DNA of 64,000 nt from Stappia indica (GCF_009789575.1 NZ_CP046908.1:2769001-2833000); one strand, 5' to 3'; numbered from the stretch's first letter, positions 1 through 9,864 are shown. Translations and numbers: made by a program. The notes: generated from the sequence alone by a model not told the origin.

Positions 1-885
1 CTCGTCCAGCACATGGGTGTAGATCTGCGTCGTCGAGATGTCGGCGTGCCCCAGCAGCTGCTGCACGACGCGCAGGTCCGCACCGTTCTGCAAGAGATGC
101 GAGGCGAAGGCGTGCCGCAGCACATGCGGCGAGAGTGCTGAAGGGTCGAGCCCTGCCGACACCGCAAGGTCCTTGAGGTCGCGCGCAAAGGCCTGGCGGG
201 TGAAATGTCCGCTCTCCCCATGCGAGGGAAACAGCCAGCGGCTAGCCGGGTAGACGCCCTCCGCCCGCCGGCACGCCACATAGGCGCGCATCGCCTCGCG
301 CGCTGCCGGGCCGAGCGGCACCAGCCGCTCCTTGTTGCCCTTGCCGGTCACCGCGACCAGCCGCTCGTCGCGTAGCGCCGCCGAGAGCGGCAGCGACACC
401 AGCTCCGACACGCGCAGGCCCGTGGCATAGAGCACCTCCAGCAGGGCATGCATGCGCAGCGCCCTCAGCCGGGCGGCCGGCGACAGGCCCTCGACCTCGC
501 TCGCCTCGCGTGCAGCGCCGAGCAGCCGGTCGACCTCCTCCTCGCCGAGCACCTTGGGCAGGGCGGCGCGGCGTTTCGGCGTGGCCACGGTCCGCGTCGG
601 ATCGTCTCCCCGCAGACCGTCCGCAAAAAGATGCCGGTAGAACTGGCGAAGGGCAGACAGCCGCCGGGCCTGCGAGCTTGCCGCATAGCCGCGTCGGGTG
701 AGATCGGAGAGATAGGCGGTGACCTCCTCGCGCGACGCGGTTGCCGCGGACGCCTTTCGCGCGTTCAGGAAGCCGGCAAAGTCGTCGAGATCGCGGCGAT
801 AGCTTTCGAGCGTGTTGTCGGCCGCCCCGCGTTCGGCCGACAGCATCTCCAGGAAGCTCTCGATCAGCAGGGCATCGCTTGCCAT
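1..885 (-). CDS. xerD: Site-specific tyrosine recombinase XerD (3' end cut by window edge)
   Basis: XerD acts with XerC at dif to resolve chromosome dimers at division. 295 codons are visible and the family is usually about 300-315 residues, so only a short C-terminus is missing. The N-terminal SAM-like core-binding domain spans roughly residues 1-100. The catalytic domain shows the first Arg in ATGLRVSEL, the [12 protein letters not shown] block (His and second Arg), [11 protein letters not shown] and the nucleophile Tyr289. The ATG at 885 is chosen because the protein starts directly at the family N-terminus. It is transcribed away from aroK, a neighbourhood common in Rhizobiales. XerC is the alternative paralogue; the context favours XerD. 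Confidence 0.92.
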   Translation of the reverse strand, partial: MASDALLIESFLEMLSAERGAADNTLESYRRDLDDFAGFLNARKASAATASREEVTAYLSDLTRRGYAASSQARRLSALRQFYRHLFADGLRGDDPTRTVATPKRRAALPKVLGEEEVDRLLGAAREASEVEGLSPAARLRALRMHALLEVLYATGLRVSELVSLPLSAALRDERLVAVTGKGNKERLVPLGPAAREAMRAYVACRRAEGVYPASRWLFPSHGESGHFTRQAFARDLKDLAVSAGLDPSALSPHVLRHAFASHLLQNGADLRVVQQLLGHADISTTQIYTHVLDE

Positions 886-904
886 CCCGTCCTCCCGCTG
901 CGGC

Positions 905-1048
905 CTATCGGCCGAAGCCGTCCATCGGCAAGCGCACCGTGATCTCGTGCGGCTCCGGCTCGATGAAGGTGCCCAATGCGAAGATCGCTCCGGCAACCGC
1001 GCCGGTCAGCACCAGAAGGACGAACAGCAGTCGGAAGATCGTGGGCAT
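905..1048 (-). CDS. Small single-pass membrane protein (47 aa) between xerD and aroK
   Basis: A 47-residue frame starts MPTIFRLLFVLLVLTG and ends in a charged tail (FIEPEPHEITVRLPMDGFGR). Residues 4-27 form one hydrophobic helix, so it is predicted to be a membrane-anchored small protein with the tail in the periplasm or cytoplasm. Similar tiny proteins with the pattern hydrophobic helix, then EPE, then ITVRLP-like tail occur at this spot in related genomes; I recall this from family knowledge and did not search. Function is unknown. No strong ribosome site precedes the ATG. It could be co-transcribed with xerD, which starts 19 bases downstream of its stop. Confidence 0.6.
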   Translation of the reverse strand: MPTIFRLLFVLLVLTGAVAGAIFALGTFIEPEPHEITVRLPMDGFGR

Positions 1049-1210
1049 CGGCGTCGTATCGGACTGAGGAACGGCCAGCGGTTGGGTTCCTTATCGGCCA
1101 GTCTCCGCCTGCGATGCAAGTGTCCGATGGCACGAGGCACCGCAAGCAGGCTTGACTAGGCGGGCAGGACAAGGGCAAAGCGATGGGTCACAAGGGGAGA
1201 GTGCCATCAC

Positions 1211-1831
1211 ATGTCCGTCCTGCCGAATCTCGTCGAGGAAGAGCGTGCCGCCCGCCTCGTGACCGGACTTGGCACACGCTCCATCGTGCTGGTCGGGATC
1301 ATGGGCTGCGGCAAGTCGAGCGTCGGCCGCCGCCTTGCCCAGACCCTCTCGCTGCCTTTCGTCGATGCGGACACGGAGATCGAGGCGGCGGCGAACCTGA
1401 CCATCCCGGAAATCTTCGCCCAGCACGGCGAGGCCTATTTCCGCGCCGGCGAGCAGCGGGTCATCGCCCGCCTGCTGAAGAACGGGCCGCAGATTTTGGC
1501 TACCGGCGGCGGCGCCTACATGAGCGCCGAGACCCGCGCGGCAGTGCGCGAGATGGGGCTTTCGATCTGGCTGAAGGCGGACTTCGCGCTGGTGATGAAC
1601 CGGGTGCGCCGCAAGCCGAACCGGCCGCTGCTCAACGATCCGGATCCCGAAGCGGTGATGCGCCGGCTGCTCGCCGAGCGCGAACCGGTCTATGCGCAAG
1701 CCGAACTCACCATCCAGTCGCGCGACGTCCCGCACGAAGCTGTCGTCGCCGACATCGTTGCCGCGCTCGAAGCGCATTTCGGTTTCGCCCCCGCCGTGAG
1801 CGAACAGGCTGAAGGAGCATCGCGCCCATGA
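1211..1831 (+). CDS. aroK: Shikimate kinase
   Basis: Phosphorylates shikimate at the 3-OH with ATP, the fifth step of the chorismate pathway, in the cytoplasm. The 206-residue protein has the Walker A loop GIMGCGKS at residues 29-36, the DADTEIE shikimate-binding block soon after, and the GGGAYM block near residue 98. An N-terminal extension of about 20 residues precedes the core, as is usual in alphaproteobacteria. A purine-rich AAGGGGAGAG lies upstream of the ATG. The stop overlaps the aroB start as ATGA, so the two genes are translationally coupled. Confidence 0.96.
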   Translation: MSVLPNLVEEERAARLVTGLGTRSIVLVGIMGCGKSSVGRRLAQTLSLPFVDADTEIEAAANLTIPEIFAQHGEAYFRAGEQRVIARLLKNGPQILATGGGAYMSAETRAAVREMGLSIWLKADFALVMNRVRRKPNRPLLNDPDPEAVMRRLLAEREPVYAQAELTIQSRDVPHEAVVADIVAALEAHFGFAPAVSEQAEGASRP

Positions 1832-2982
1832 CATCCGAGACCGCAACGGCCGAGACCTGGACCGGGGACCCCTTGCGCGTTCCGGTCGCTCTCGGCGAAC
1901 GCTCCTACGACATCCTGATCGGCCGCGGGCTGGTGGAGGAAGCCGGCGCGCGCATTGCCGAGCGGCTGCCGCGCTCCCGGGTCGCCATCGTCAGCGACGA
2001 AACCGTCGCCGTCCATCATCTGGAGCGCCTGCAGGCCTCGCTCGAAGCCGCCGGGATCGGCTTTGCCACCATCCTGCTGCCGCCCGGCGAGGCCAGCAAG
2101 CGCTTTGCCGTCTACGAGACGGTCTGCGACCGCGTGCTGGAAGCCCGCCTGGAGCGCAACGACGCCATCGTCGCGCTCGGCGGCGGCGTGGTCGGCGACC
2201 TTGCCGGCTTCGTCGCGGCCAGCGTCCGCCGCGGCATGCCCTTCGTGCAGATGCCGACGACGCTCCTCGCCCAGGTGGATTCCTCCGTCGGCGGCAAGAC
2301 CGGCATCAACGTGCGCCACGGCAAGAACCTCATCGGCGCCTTCCACCAGCCCGCGCTGGTGCTGGCCGACACGGCAACACTCGACACGCTCTCGCTGCGC
2401 GAATTCCGCGCCGGCTACGCCGAAACCGTCAAATACGGCCTGCTCGGCGATGCCGGCTTCTTCGACTGGCTGGAGAAAAACCACGCCGCGGTCTTTGCCG
2501 GGGGGGCGGAGCGCGAGGAGGCGATCGCGATCTCCTGCCGCGCCAAGGCCGCCATCGTCGCCGAGGACGAGTTCGAGACCGGCGCACGGGCGCTGCTCAA
2601 TCTCGGCCACACCTTCGGTCATGCGCTGGAGGCCATCGTCGCCTATGACGGCACGCGCCTTGTCCATGGCGAGGGCGTCGCCATCGGCATGCGCCTTGCC
2701 TTCGACTTCTCGGTCCGCCTCGGCCTGTGCCCGCCGCAGGACCGGGATCGCGTCGCCGCGCACCTTGCCAGCGTCGGCCTGCCCACCCATATCAGCGATA
2801 TCCCGGGACAGATGCCGCCGGCCGAGAGCTTCCTCGACATCATGGCGCAGGACAAGAAGGTGAGCCGCGGCGCGCTGACCTTCATCCTGGTTCGCCGCAT
2901 CGGCGAAGCCTTCATCGAGCGCGGCGTCGACCCTGCCGCGCTGCACGACTTCCTGACGGACGAACTGGCCGCCCGGTCCTGA
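1828..2982 (+). CDS. aroB: 3-dehydroquinate synthase
   Basis: Converts DAHP to 3-dehydroquinate (second shikimate-pathway step) using NAD and a divalent metal. The 384-residue protein carries the NAD-binding GGGVVGDLAGF block, the MPTTLLAQVDSSVGGKTGIN block with the substrate-binding Lys, and metal ligands in LNLGHTFGHALE. The length is normal for the family. It overlaps aroK by four bases, an arrangement seen in many alphaproteobacteria, so both early shikimate steps are made from one message. The gene for the CNNM/CorC-like protein follows after 57 bases. Confidence 0.96.
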   Translation: MTSETATAETWTGDPLRVPVALGERSYDILIGRGLVEEAGARIAERLPRSRVAIVSDETVAVHHLERLQASLEAAGIGFATILLPPGEASKRFAVYETVCDRVLEARLERNDAIVALGGGVVGDLAGFVAASVRRGMPFVQMPTTLLAQVDSSVGGKTGINVRHGKNLIGAFHQPALVLADTATLDTLSLREFRAGYAETVKYGLLGDAGFFDWLEKNHAAVFAGGAEREEAIAISCRAKAAIVAEDEFETGARALLNLGHTFGHALEAIVAYDGTRLVHGEGVAIGMRLAFDFSVRLGLCPPQDRDRVAAHLASVGLPTHISDIPGQMPPAESFLDIMAQDKKVSRGALTFILVRRIGEAFIERGVDPAALHDFLTDELAARS

Positions 2983-3039
2983 TCGACGGCGGCCGCCACG
3001 GCCGTAAGTTCGGCGCCAACACGAGCGAGACGACAACAG

Positions 3040-4395
3040 ATGAGTGACGCAAGCCTCTGGCTTTCCATCCTCGCGATCATTGTCCTGCTGGTCATGTCGG
3101 GTTTCTTCTCCGGCTCGGAGACCGCGCTGACCGCCGCCTCGCGGGCGCGCATGCTGCAGCTGGAAAAGACCGGAGACCGACGCGCGGCCGTCGTCAGCCG
3201 CCTGATCATGGTCCGCGAGCGGCTGATCGGTGCGCTTCTGCTCGGCAACAATCTGGTCAACATTCTCGCCTCGGCGCTCGCCACCAGCGTGCTGCTGAGC
3301 CTGTTCGGCGATGCCGGCGTCGTCTATGCGACTCTGGTGATGACCGCCCTCGTGCTGATCTTTTCCGAGGTGCTGCCGAAGACCTGGGCGATCTCCAATC
3401 CGGACAGCTTCGCCATCGCCGTCTCCCCGGTGGTGCGCATCGTCGTGATCGTCTTCGGCCCTGTGGTCAGCGCTGTCGAGATGATCGTGCGCGCCCTGCT
3501 GCGCCTGTTCGGCGTCGACGTGTCGGAAAACCGCAACGTCCTGTCCGCCCATGAGGAGCTGCGCGGCACCGTCGACTTGCAGCATCTGGAGGGCGGTCTG
3601 GTGAAGGCCGAGCGCGATCGCATCGGCGGCCTGCTCGACCTCGCCGACCTGGAAGTGTCGGACGTCATGGTCCACCGCACCAAGATGAACACGCTGAACG
3701 CGGACGAGCCGGTCGACAGGCTGATCCAGGACGCGCTGGCGAGCCCGCACACCCGCCTGCCGCTGTGGCGCGGGCAGACCGACAACTATATCGGCGTGCT
3801 GCATGCCAAGGACCTGCTGCGCGCGCTGGCAGCCGCCGGCGGCGACGCCTCGAGCATCGATATCGAGCAGATCGTCTCCCCGCCCTGGTTCGTGCCGGAC
3901 ACGACCAGCCTGCAGGACCAGCTCAATGCCTTCCTCAAGCGCAAGGCGCACTTCGCCCTCGTCATCGACGAGTATGGCGAGGTGATGGGCCTGGTGACGC
4001 TGGAAGACATCCTGGAAGAGATCGTCGGCGAGATCTCGGACGAGCACGACGTGGAACTTGCCGGCGTCCGCCCGCAGCCCGACGGGTCGATCATCGTCGA
4101 CGGCGGGGTTCCGATCCGCGATCTCAACCGCGCGGTCGACTGGCGCCTGCCGGACGACGAGGCCACGACCATCGCCGGCCTGGTGATCCACGAGGCACGC
4201 ATGATCCCGGACGAGCGGCAGGCCTTCACCTTCCACGGCTACCGGTTCACGGTGCTGAAGCGCGAGAAGAACCGCGTCACGCGCCTGAAGATCACGCCGC
4301 TTTCGAAGGAAGTCGCCGGCTCGGTCAAGGCGGTGTTCGCCGGCCAGGCGGCCCTGACTGCGCAGGCCCCGGCTCCCACGGTCCAGCCGGGCTGA
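3040..4395 (+). CDS. CNNM/CorC (HlyC-type) membrane protein with DUF21 and CBS pair
   Basis: 451 residues. The N-terminal half is a DUF21/CNNM transmembrane domain with about four helices; the signature SGFFSGSETALTAASRARM is at residues 20-38. A CBS pair follows (roughly residues 210-340, ending in EYGEVMGLVTLEDILEEIVG), then a C-terminal CorC/HlyC transporter-associated domain (about 350-430). Family members are linked to Mg2+/Co2+ efflux or homeostasis in the inner membrane; the old hemolysin label is not functional evidence. Co-oriented with aroKB, so possibly on the same transcript. The substrate cannot be fixed from sequence. Confidence 0.88.
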   Translation: MSDASLWLSILAIIVLLVMSGFFSGSETALTAASRARMLQLEKTGDRRAAVVSRLIMVRERLIGALLLGNNLVNILASALATSVLLSLFGDAGVVYATLVMTALVLIFSEVLPKTWAISNPDSFAIAVSPVVRIVVIVFGPVVSAVEMIVRALLRLFGVDVSENRNVLSAHEELRGTVDLQHLEGGLVKAERDRIGGLLDLADLEVSDVMVHRTKMNTLNADEPVDRLIQDALASPHTRLPLWRGQTDNYIGVLHAKDLLRALAAAGGDASSIDIEQIVSPPWFVPDTTSLQDQLNAFLKRKAHFALVIDEYGEVMGLVTLEDILEEIVGEISDEHDVELAGVRPQPDGSIIVDGGVPIRDLNRAVDWRLPDDEATTIAGLVIHEARMIPDERQAFTFHGYRFTVLKREKNRVTRLKITPLSKEVAGSVKAVFAGQAALTAQAPAPTVQPG

Positions 4396-4435
4396 CCGGG
4401 CGAACTGGCCGGAACTCGGGCGATCTTAGGTATTG

Positions 4436-4738
4436 TTAGGCGATGGACGCAGGCCCGCCGCCGCGCGGGTCGCGCTCGTCGGGCGTGCGCACCTCGATCG
4501 CCAACGCATGAAGCCCGGCGTCGAAGGCAGGCTTCAGACAGTCGTTGACCGCCCGGTGGCGCGCGACGCGGCTCTGGCCGGCAAGCGCTTCCGCCACCAT
4601 GCGAATTCGGAAATGGGTCTCGCCGCCCTCGCGCCAGCCGCCATGTCCGCGGTGCCGCTCGGATTCGTCGATCACCTCGAGGCTCTGCGGGGCAAAAGCC
4701 TCGCGCAGGCGCTGTTCGATCAGGTCCCGGATGCTCAT
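4436..4738 (-). CDS. bolA: BolA family protein
   Basis: A 100-residue BolA/IbaG fold protein: N-terminal MSIRDLIEQRLREAF helix, the conserved central GGWREGGETHFRIRMVAEALAG region and the RHRAVNDCLKPAFDAGLHALAIEV helix-strand end. BolA proteins bind [2Fe-2S] clusters together with monothiol glutaredoxins and some act in transcription or envelope-stress responses. An in-frame ATG three codons upstream (4747) is possible; 4738 matches the family N-terminus better. It faces the CNNM gene tail to tail and diverges from the J-domain gene. Confidence 0.9.
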   Translation of the reverse strand: MSIRDLIEQRLREAFAPQSLEVIDESERHRGHGGWREGGETHFRIRMVAEALAGQSRVARHRAVNDCLKPAFDAGLHALAIEVRTPDERDPRGGGPASIA

Positions 4739-4872
4739 GCCTTCCATGTGACAGACTTTTCGCCGCCGTCAAGACCTTGCCGAAGGTGGCCCCCTCCCCC
4801 TATTTATGCGGATCGCCGCGGCAAGAGCCGCGCATTCCCGCCCCGCAGATCACGGAAACTGGACCAGGACCG

Positions 4873-5499
4873 TTGGCTTCGGACATCTTCGACCGCATTC
4901 GCATCAGCACGAAGCGCAGCCGCGCTGCGGAGGAGGAGTTCGTGTGCGAGCGGACCTGCGACTGGGAAGGCTGCGACGAGCCCGGCACCCACAGGGCGCC
5001 GAAGGGGCGCCATGCCGACGGCGAGTATCATCATTTCTGCCTCGCCCATGTGCGGGACTACAACAAGTCCTACAACTATTTCGCCGGCATGGACGACGAC
5101 GAGACGCGCGCCTACCAGCGTGATGCCCTGACCGGTCATCGCCCCACGTGGAAGATGGGCGTCAACGCCAAGGCGGCCGGCGAAAGCGCCCAGGCCTGGT
5201 CGGATGTCGACCCGCGCCAGGCGGCCAAGGCCCGTGCGGAGGCGCGCAAGCGCGCCGGCCGCGGCGGCCGGACGGAAGGAAGCGGCGCCCGCGCGCCCAA
5301 GCTGAAACAGCTGGAGGCGCGCGCCTTCGACACGCTCGGCCTGCCGCATCATGCCCGCGACGCCGAGATCAAGGGCCGCTACAAGGAGCTGGTGAAGCGG
5401 CTGCATCCCGATGCCAATGGCGGCGACCGGTCGCTGGAAGACAGGCTGCGCGAGATCATCAACGCCTACTCGCTGCTGAAAAAGGCCGGCTTCTGCTGA
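4873..5499 (+). CDS. J-domain protein (DnaJ-like, C-terminal J domain)
   Basis: About 208 residues. The first part holds a Cys/His-containing stretch ([16 protein letters not shown], then [20 protein letters not shown]) that may bind metal. The last 65 residues are a J domain ([11 protein letters not shown] then [15 protein letters not shown]) with the HPD motif that stimulates DnaK ATPase activity. The TTG at 4873 is chosen because homologues begin at the DIFDRIRI block and it leaves room for a promoter between bolA and this gene. An in-frame ATG at 4777 would add 32 poorly conserved-looking residues. Lies before cobS, a conserved neighbourhood in Rhizobiales. Confidence 0.82.
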   Translation: MASDIFDRIRISTKRSRAAEEEFVCERTCDWEGCDEPGTHRAPKGRHADGEYHHFCLAHVRDYNKSYNYFAGMDDDETRAYQRDALTGHRPTWKMGVNAKAAGESAQAWSDVDPRQAAKARAEARKRAGRGGRTEGSGARAPKLKQLEARAFDTLGLPHHARDAEIKGRYKELVKRLHPDANGGDRSLEDRLREIINAYSLLKKAGFC

Positions 5500-5794
5500 A
5501 ACTGGAGGCGGCCTTGTCCTTAAGCAGGCTTGCCAGTTGGTCCGGATCGGCTATGAAATCGTAGGTCTCCCGTGTTTGAGGATCGTGTCCGGCAGTGGCC
5601 GGCCTGCGGTCTCCCGTCGCAGGGAGCTCCTTTCCCGGCGCAATTCGCGCCAGCGCCGCCAGCGACGAGGCGTTTTCACTTGGCCGAACGAGGCTCTGGC
5701 AATAGGGTCTGGTTCGAATTTCGCGCCGTGGCGACACGCGCGGCGCTTTGCACGACATCGCGGATCCCGCCGGCGGCGGGCCAGCGGAGGAAAG
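5500..5794. other. Intergenic region before cobS; possible coding-like remnant on the minus strand
   Basis: 295 bases between the J-domain gene and cobS. The cobS ribosome site is GGAGG at 5786-5790. On the minus strand an open frame ending at 5459 reads plausible protein (for example [14 protein letters not shown] and [16 protein letters not shown]) but has no ATG; a GTG near 5735 is the only obvious start. GGGAGACC occurs twice on the minus strand about 40 bases apart, with a passing likeness to a B12-box, but no full cobalamin riboswitch could be built. Confidence 0.4.
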
Positions 5795-6781
5795 ATGACT
5801 GACAAGACCCTGCCCGTCGAAAACCTGCCGGACACCACCGTGTCCGTGCGCGAGACCTTCGGCATCGACAGCGACCTGACGGTTCCCGCCTACAAGGAAC
5901 CGACCGCCCACACGCCCGATCTCGATCCCGATTACCTCTTCGACCGGCAGACCACCCTGGCGATCCTCGCCGGCTTCGCCCACAATCGCCGCGTCATGGT
6001 CACCGGCTATCACGGCACCGGCAAGTCGACCCATATCGAGCAGGTCGCCGCGCGGCTGAACTGGCCCTGCGTGCGCGTCAACCTGGACAGCCACATCTCG
6101 CGGATCGACCTGGTCGGCAAGGACGCCATCGTCCTCAAGGAGGGCCGCCAGGTCACCGAGTTCCGGGACGGCATCCTGCCCTGGGCCCTGCAGAACAACA
6201 TCGCGCTGGTGTTCGACGAGTACGACGCCGGTCGTCCGGACGTGATGTTCGTCATCCAGCGCGTGCTGGAAGTGTCCGGCCGCCTGACCCTGCTCGACCA
6301 GAACCGGGTGATTCGCCCGCATCCGGCCTTCCGCCTGTTCGCCACCACCAACACGGTCGGCCTCGGCGACACCTCGGGCCTCTACCACGGCACGCAGCAG
6401 ATCAACCAGGGCCAGATGGACCGCTGGTCGATCGTCACCACGCTGAACTACCTGCCGCACGACAACGAGGTCGAGATCGTCCTGGCGAAGTCGAAGCACT
6501 ACCAGAACGACGAGGGTCGCAAGATCGTCTCGCGCATGGTCCGCCTCGCCGACATGACCCGCAACGCCTTCATCAACGGCGACCTGTCGACGGTCATGAG
6601 CCCGCGTACCGTGATCACCTGGGCCGAGAACGCCGATATCTTCAAGGATCTCGGCTTCGCCTTCCGCCTCACCTTCCTCAACAAGTGCGACGAGATGGAG
6701 CGCACGCTGGTGGCCGAGTTCTACCAGCGCTGCTTCGGCGAGGAGCTGCCCGAGTCCGCCGCCAACGTGGTGATGAGCTGA
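5795..6781 (+). CDS. cobS: Aerobic cobaltochelatase subunit CobS
   Basis: AAA+ ATPase subunit of the CobNST complex, which inserts Co2+ into hydrogenobyrinic acid a,c-diamide in aerobic cobalamin synthesis. 328 residues. Walker A is GYHGTGKS at residues 71-78, Walker B lies in [11 protein letters not shown], and the sensor region is [14 protein letters not shown]. The ATG at 5795 has GGAGG five bases upstream and gives the typical family length; an open frame continues upstream without family similarity. cobT starts 11 bases after the stop, so the pair forms an operon. Confidence 0.95.
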   Translation: MTDKTLPVENLPDTTVSVRETFGIDSDLTVPAYKEPTAHTPDLDPDYLFDRQTTLAILAGFAHNRRVMVTGYHGTGKSTHIEQVAARLNWPCVRVNLDSHISRIDLVGKDAIVLKEGRQVTEFRDGILPWALQNNIALVFDEYDAGRPDVMFVIQRVLEVSGRLTLLDQNRVIRPHPAFRLFATTNTVGLGDTSGLYHGTQQINQGQMDRWSIVTTLNYLPHDNEVEIVLAKSKHYQNDEGRKIVSRMVRLADMTRNAFINGDLSTVMSPRTVITWAENADIFKDLGFAFRLTFLNKCDEMERTLVAEFYQRCFGEELPESAANVVMS

Positions 6782-6792
6782 CCGGCAGTCCC

Positions 6793-8685
6793 ATGCGCAA
6801 TCCGCCTTCCGAGAAGAGCAAGCCTTCGAGCGAGCCGCTGAAGCGGGCGATCGGTGACACCATGCGCGCCATCGCCGCCGATGCCGAACTCGAGGTGCTG
6901 TTCTCCTCCGACAAGCCGTCGCTGTCGGGCCATACGGCCCGCCTGCCGGAGCCCTCGCGGCGCCTCACCGTCGACGAGATCGCCGTCACGCGCGGCCTCG
7001 GCGACGCCATGGCGCTCAAGCTCGCCTGTCATGACCCCGGCCTGCACCGCAAGCTGGTGCCGCAGGGCGAGACGGCCCGCGCCATCTTCGACGCGGTCGA
7101 GCAGGCGCGCTGCGAGGCGGTCGGCGCCAACCGCATGCCGGGCGTGTCCGACAATCTCTCCGCCATGCTGGAGGAGCGCAGCCGCAAGGCCGCCTATGCG
7201 GACGTGGCCAGCCGCGAGGATGCTCCGCTGGAGGAGGCGATCGCCTACATGGTGCGCGAGCGCCTGACCGGCCGGCCCGCGCCCAGGAGCGCGGAGCCGA
7301 TGATCGCCCAGTGGCGCGGCTGGATCGAGGAAAAGGCGGGCGGCGCGCTCGACCTGCTCGCCGACCGGATCGAAGACCAGCAGGATTTCGCCAAGCGCCT
7401 GCGCAAGGTGCTGACATCGCTCGAGATGGACGAGGATATCGGCCAGGAGAGCGAGGACGAGAACGCCGAGAACGACGATGCCGAGGGGCGCAACGAGCGC
7501 GGCGAGACCTCAGCCGACGGCGAGGAGGAAAGCGGCGAGGACGAGGGCGCGCCGCAGGAGATGGAACTCTCCGGCGAAGAGACCGAGGCGGGCGAGACCG
7601 AAGGCCTCGACGGCGACCTGCAGGAGCTCACCCAGGACGACCAGGCGGACCAGGCCGAGGAGCCCGGCGAAAGCCGGCGCCGCGAGCTGCCGTTCTCCAA
7701 CCTGCCGCCGACCTCGGACTACAAGTTCTTCACCAACCGCTTCGACGAGACGGTACCGGCCGAGGAGCTGTGCGACACCGCCGAGCTCGACCGCCTGCGC
7801 AGCCATCTCGACAAGCAGCTGGTCAACCTGCAGGGCGCCGTTGCCCGGCTGGCCAACCGGCTGCAGCGCAAGCTGCTGGCCCAGCAGAACCGCTCCTGGT
7901 CCTTCGACCTGGAGGAAGGCATGCTGGATACGGCCCGCCTGACCCGCGTCGTCACCGACCCGATGCAGCCGCTTGCCTTCAAGCAGGAGAGCGACACCAA
8001 TTTCCGCGACACCGTGGTGACGCTGCTGCTGGACAATTCCGGCTCCATGCGCGGCCGGCCGATCACCGTTGCCGCGACCTGCGCGGACATCCTGGCCCGC
8101 ACGCTGGAGCGGTGCGGCGTGAAGGTCGAGATCCTCGGCTTCACCACCCGCGCCTGGAAGGGCGGGCAGTCGCGCGAGGCGTGGCTCGCCGCCGGCAAGC
8201 CGGCCCAGCCCGGCCGCCTCAACGACCTGCGCCACATCATCTACAAGTCCGCAGACGCGCCCTGGCGCCGCGCCCGCCGCAATCTCGGCCTGATGATGCG
8301 CGAGGGCCTGCTGAAGGAAAATATCGACGGCGAGGCGCTGGACTGGGCGCACAAGCGCCTGCTCGGCCGCCCCGAGGCCCGCAAGATCCTGATGATGATC
8401 TCGGACGGCGCCCCGGTCGACGACTGCACCCTGTCGGTCAATCCGGGCAATTATCTCGAGCGTCACCTGCGCTACATCATCGAGGAAATCGAGACCCGCT
8501 CGCCGGTGGAGCTCATCGCCATCGGCATCGGCCACGACGTCACCCGCTACTATCGCCGCGCCGTCACCATCGTCGATGCGGAGGAACTGGCCGGCGCCAT
8601 GACCGACCAGCTCGCCGACCTCTTCGACGAGCAGACGCAAGCACCGTCGCGCGGCGGTCGCGGACGGCGCCGCTCGGCGCGCTGA
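6793..8685 (+). CDS. cobT: Aerobic cobaltochelatase subunit CobT
   Basis: Partner of CobS in the cobaltochelatase ATPase module. 630 residues. The N-terminal domain (about 1-220) is followed by a very acidic low-complexity linker (about 215-300, rich in Glu, Asp and Gly), then a C-terminal von Willebrand A domain with the MIDAS motif DNSGSM beginning near residue 414 and the [16 protein letters not shown] block. The linker and length are typical of CobT. It follows cobS closely; the third subunit gene cobN is not in the window. Confidence 0.95.
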   Translation: MRNPPSEKSKPSSEPLKRAIGDTMRAIAADAELEVLFSSDKPSLSGHTARLPEPSRRLTVDEIAVTRGLGDAMALKLACHDPGLHRKLVPQGETARAIFDAVEQARCEAVGANRMPGVSDNLSAMLEERSRKAAYADVASREDAPLEEAIAYMVRERLTGRPAPRSAEPMIAQWRGWIEEKAGGALDLLADRIEDQQDFAKRLRKVLTSLEMDEDIGQESEDENAENDDAEGRNERGETSADGEEESGEDEGAPQEMELSGEETEAGETEGLDGDLQELTQDDQADQAEEPGESRRRELPFSNLPPTSDYKFFTNRFDETVPAEELCDTAELDRLRSHLDKQLVNLQGAVARLANRLQRKLLAQQNRSWSFDLEEGMLDTARLTRVVTDPMQPLAFKQESDTNFRDTVVTLLLDNSGSMRGRPITVAATCADILARTLERCGVKVEILGFTTRAWKGGQSREAWLAAGKPAQPGRLNDLRHIIYKSADAPWRRARRNLGLMMREGLLKENIDGEALDWAHKRLLGRPEARKILMMISDGAPVDDCTLSVNPGNYLERHLRYIIEEIETRSPVELIAIGIGHDVTRYYRRAVTIVDAEELAGAMTDQLADLFDEQTQAPSRGGRGRRRSAR

Positions 8686-8689
8686 CGCC

Positions 8690-9754
8690 ATGACCCGGCT
8701 CCTGCCGGCCCTTCGGCTCCCGACGCGGCGCGCTGCCGCGCTGGCTTCCGTCATGCTGGCGGCAGCGCTGCTGCTGATGCCGGCCCCGGCCCGCGCGGTC
8801 ATCGACGTTCCCCTTCAGGACGTGACGATCCGCAGCAAGCAGATCGACGCGTTCCGCATCGGCCGTGCCGACGAGCCGCGCTTCGGCGAGCTGACCTTTC
8901 TCGGCGGTCTGGAGCTCTTGTCCGGCAACCGCCATATGGGCGGCCTGTCCGGCCTGGTCCTGAGCGCCGACGGCCGCGAGATGGTGGCGATCGCCGACAA
9001 CGGCCTCTGGCTCACCGCAACCATCGACGCGGACCCGAACGGGCGGCCGCTCGCCGTGCGCGACGCCCGCCTCGGTGCCATCATCGGCCCGAACGGCAGG
9101 CCGCTGATGGACCGCGGCCGCGGCGATGCGGAGGCCCTGGCCCTGCGCCGCAATCCGGACGGCACCGGCGAGCTCTACATGGCGACCGAGCGCTACCACG
9201 CGATCTACGCCTTCCCCTATCCGCTGACCGACCCGCGCACGCCCGGCCGCTCGATCGACCTGCCGGCCACGCTGACCGGCAACCTGCGTCACAACAAGGG
9301 GATGGAGGCGGTCGCCTTCGCCAATTCCGGTCCTCTGGCCGGCACGCTGGTCGTGGTCTCCGAACGCGGACAGACCTTCAACTCGAACCTGCCGGGCTAC
9401 CTGCTCGGCGGGTCGACACCCGGCACCTTCACCGTCCTGCGGCAGGACTCCTACGACGCCACCGACGCGGCCTTCCTCGACAATGGCGACATGGTGCTGC
9501 TGGAGCGCCGCTTCACCCTGCGCCACGGCATCGGCATGCGGGTGCGCCTGCTGCCGGCAGCGGAGCTGAAGCCCGGCGCCATGGTGGTCGGCCGCGTGCT
9601 GCTGGAGGCCGGCTTTTCCGAGCAGATCGACAACATGGAAGGCGTTGCCGTGCACCGGAATGCCGCCGGCGAGACCATCCTGACCATCGTCTCCGACGAC
9701 AACCGCTCGATCCTCCAGCGCACGCTGCTGCTGCGCTTCCGCATCGACGGCTGA
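8690..9754 (+). CDS. Exported esterase-like/phytase-like beta-propeller protein
   Basis: 354 residues with a Sec signal peptide (Arg-rich start, hydrophobic core ASVMLAAALLLM, cleavage likely after PARA near residue 36). The mature part matches the phytase-like domain family (esterase-like activity of phytase): MGGLSGLVLSADGREMVAIADNG, then GDAEALALR, NKGMEAVAF and SEQIDNMEGVAVH, the repeated G-x-E/D-A blades of a propeller. Predicted periplasmic; the substrate is unknown. It begins four bases after cobT, so it is probably in the same transcript even though the function looks unrelated. Confidence 0.8.
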   Translation: MTRLLPALRLPTRRAAALASVMLAAALLLMPAPARAVIDVPLQDVTIRSKQIDAFRIGRADEPRFGELTFLGGLELLSGNRHMGGLSGLVLSADGREMVAIADNGLWLTATIDADPNGRPLAVRDARLGAIIGPNGRPLMDRGRGDAEALALRRNPDGTGELYMATERYHAIYAFPYPLTDPRTPGRSIDLPATLTGNLRHNKGMEAVAFANSGPLAGTLVVVSERGQTFNSNLPGYLLGGSTPGTFTVLRQDSYDATDAAFLDNGDMVLLERRFTLRHGIGMRVRLLPAAELKPGAMVVGRVLLEAGFSEQIDNMEGVAVHRNAAGETILTIVSDDNRSILQRTLLLRFRIDG

Positions 9755-9786
9755 CCCCGCAGCAAGGCCGCATCCGCAAGGCCGTG

Positions 9787-9815
9787 TTGACAATGGCCGC
9801 GCATGGCGTCATCTA
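9787..9815 (+). promoter_or_regulatory. Candidate promoter for the asd leader transcript
   Basis: A perfect -35 hexamer TTGACA at 9787-9792 is followed after 17 bases by CATCTA at 9810-9815, a weak -10. Initiation near 9822 would give a transcript that starts just before an inverted repeat (TCCGGAC 9829-9835 with GTCCGGA 9843-9849) and the Thr-rich leader peptide. Confidence 0.4.
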
Positions 9816-9864
9816 GTCGCCGTCGAGGTCCGGACAGTTCCCGTCCGGATCCGCGAGGGATCCC

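Noticed and set aside
1690-4236. Long antisense open frame across aroK, aroB and the CNNM gene
   Set aside because: Shadow of strongly supported genes; composition is rich in Arg, Gly and Asp/His/Gln with no recognisable domain.
5560-5640. Cobalamin riboswitch before cobS
   Set aside because: Only a B12-box-like GGGAGACC is present, and on the minus strand; the conserved core and receptor helices are absent.
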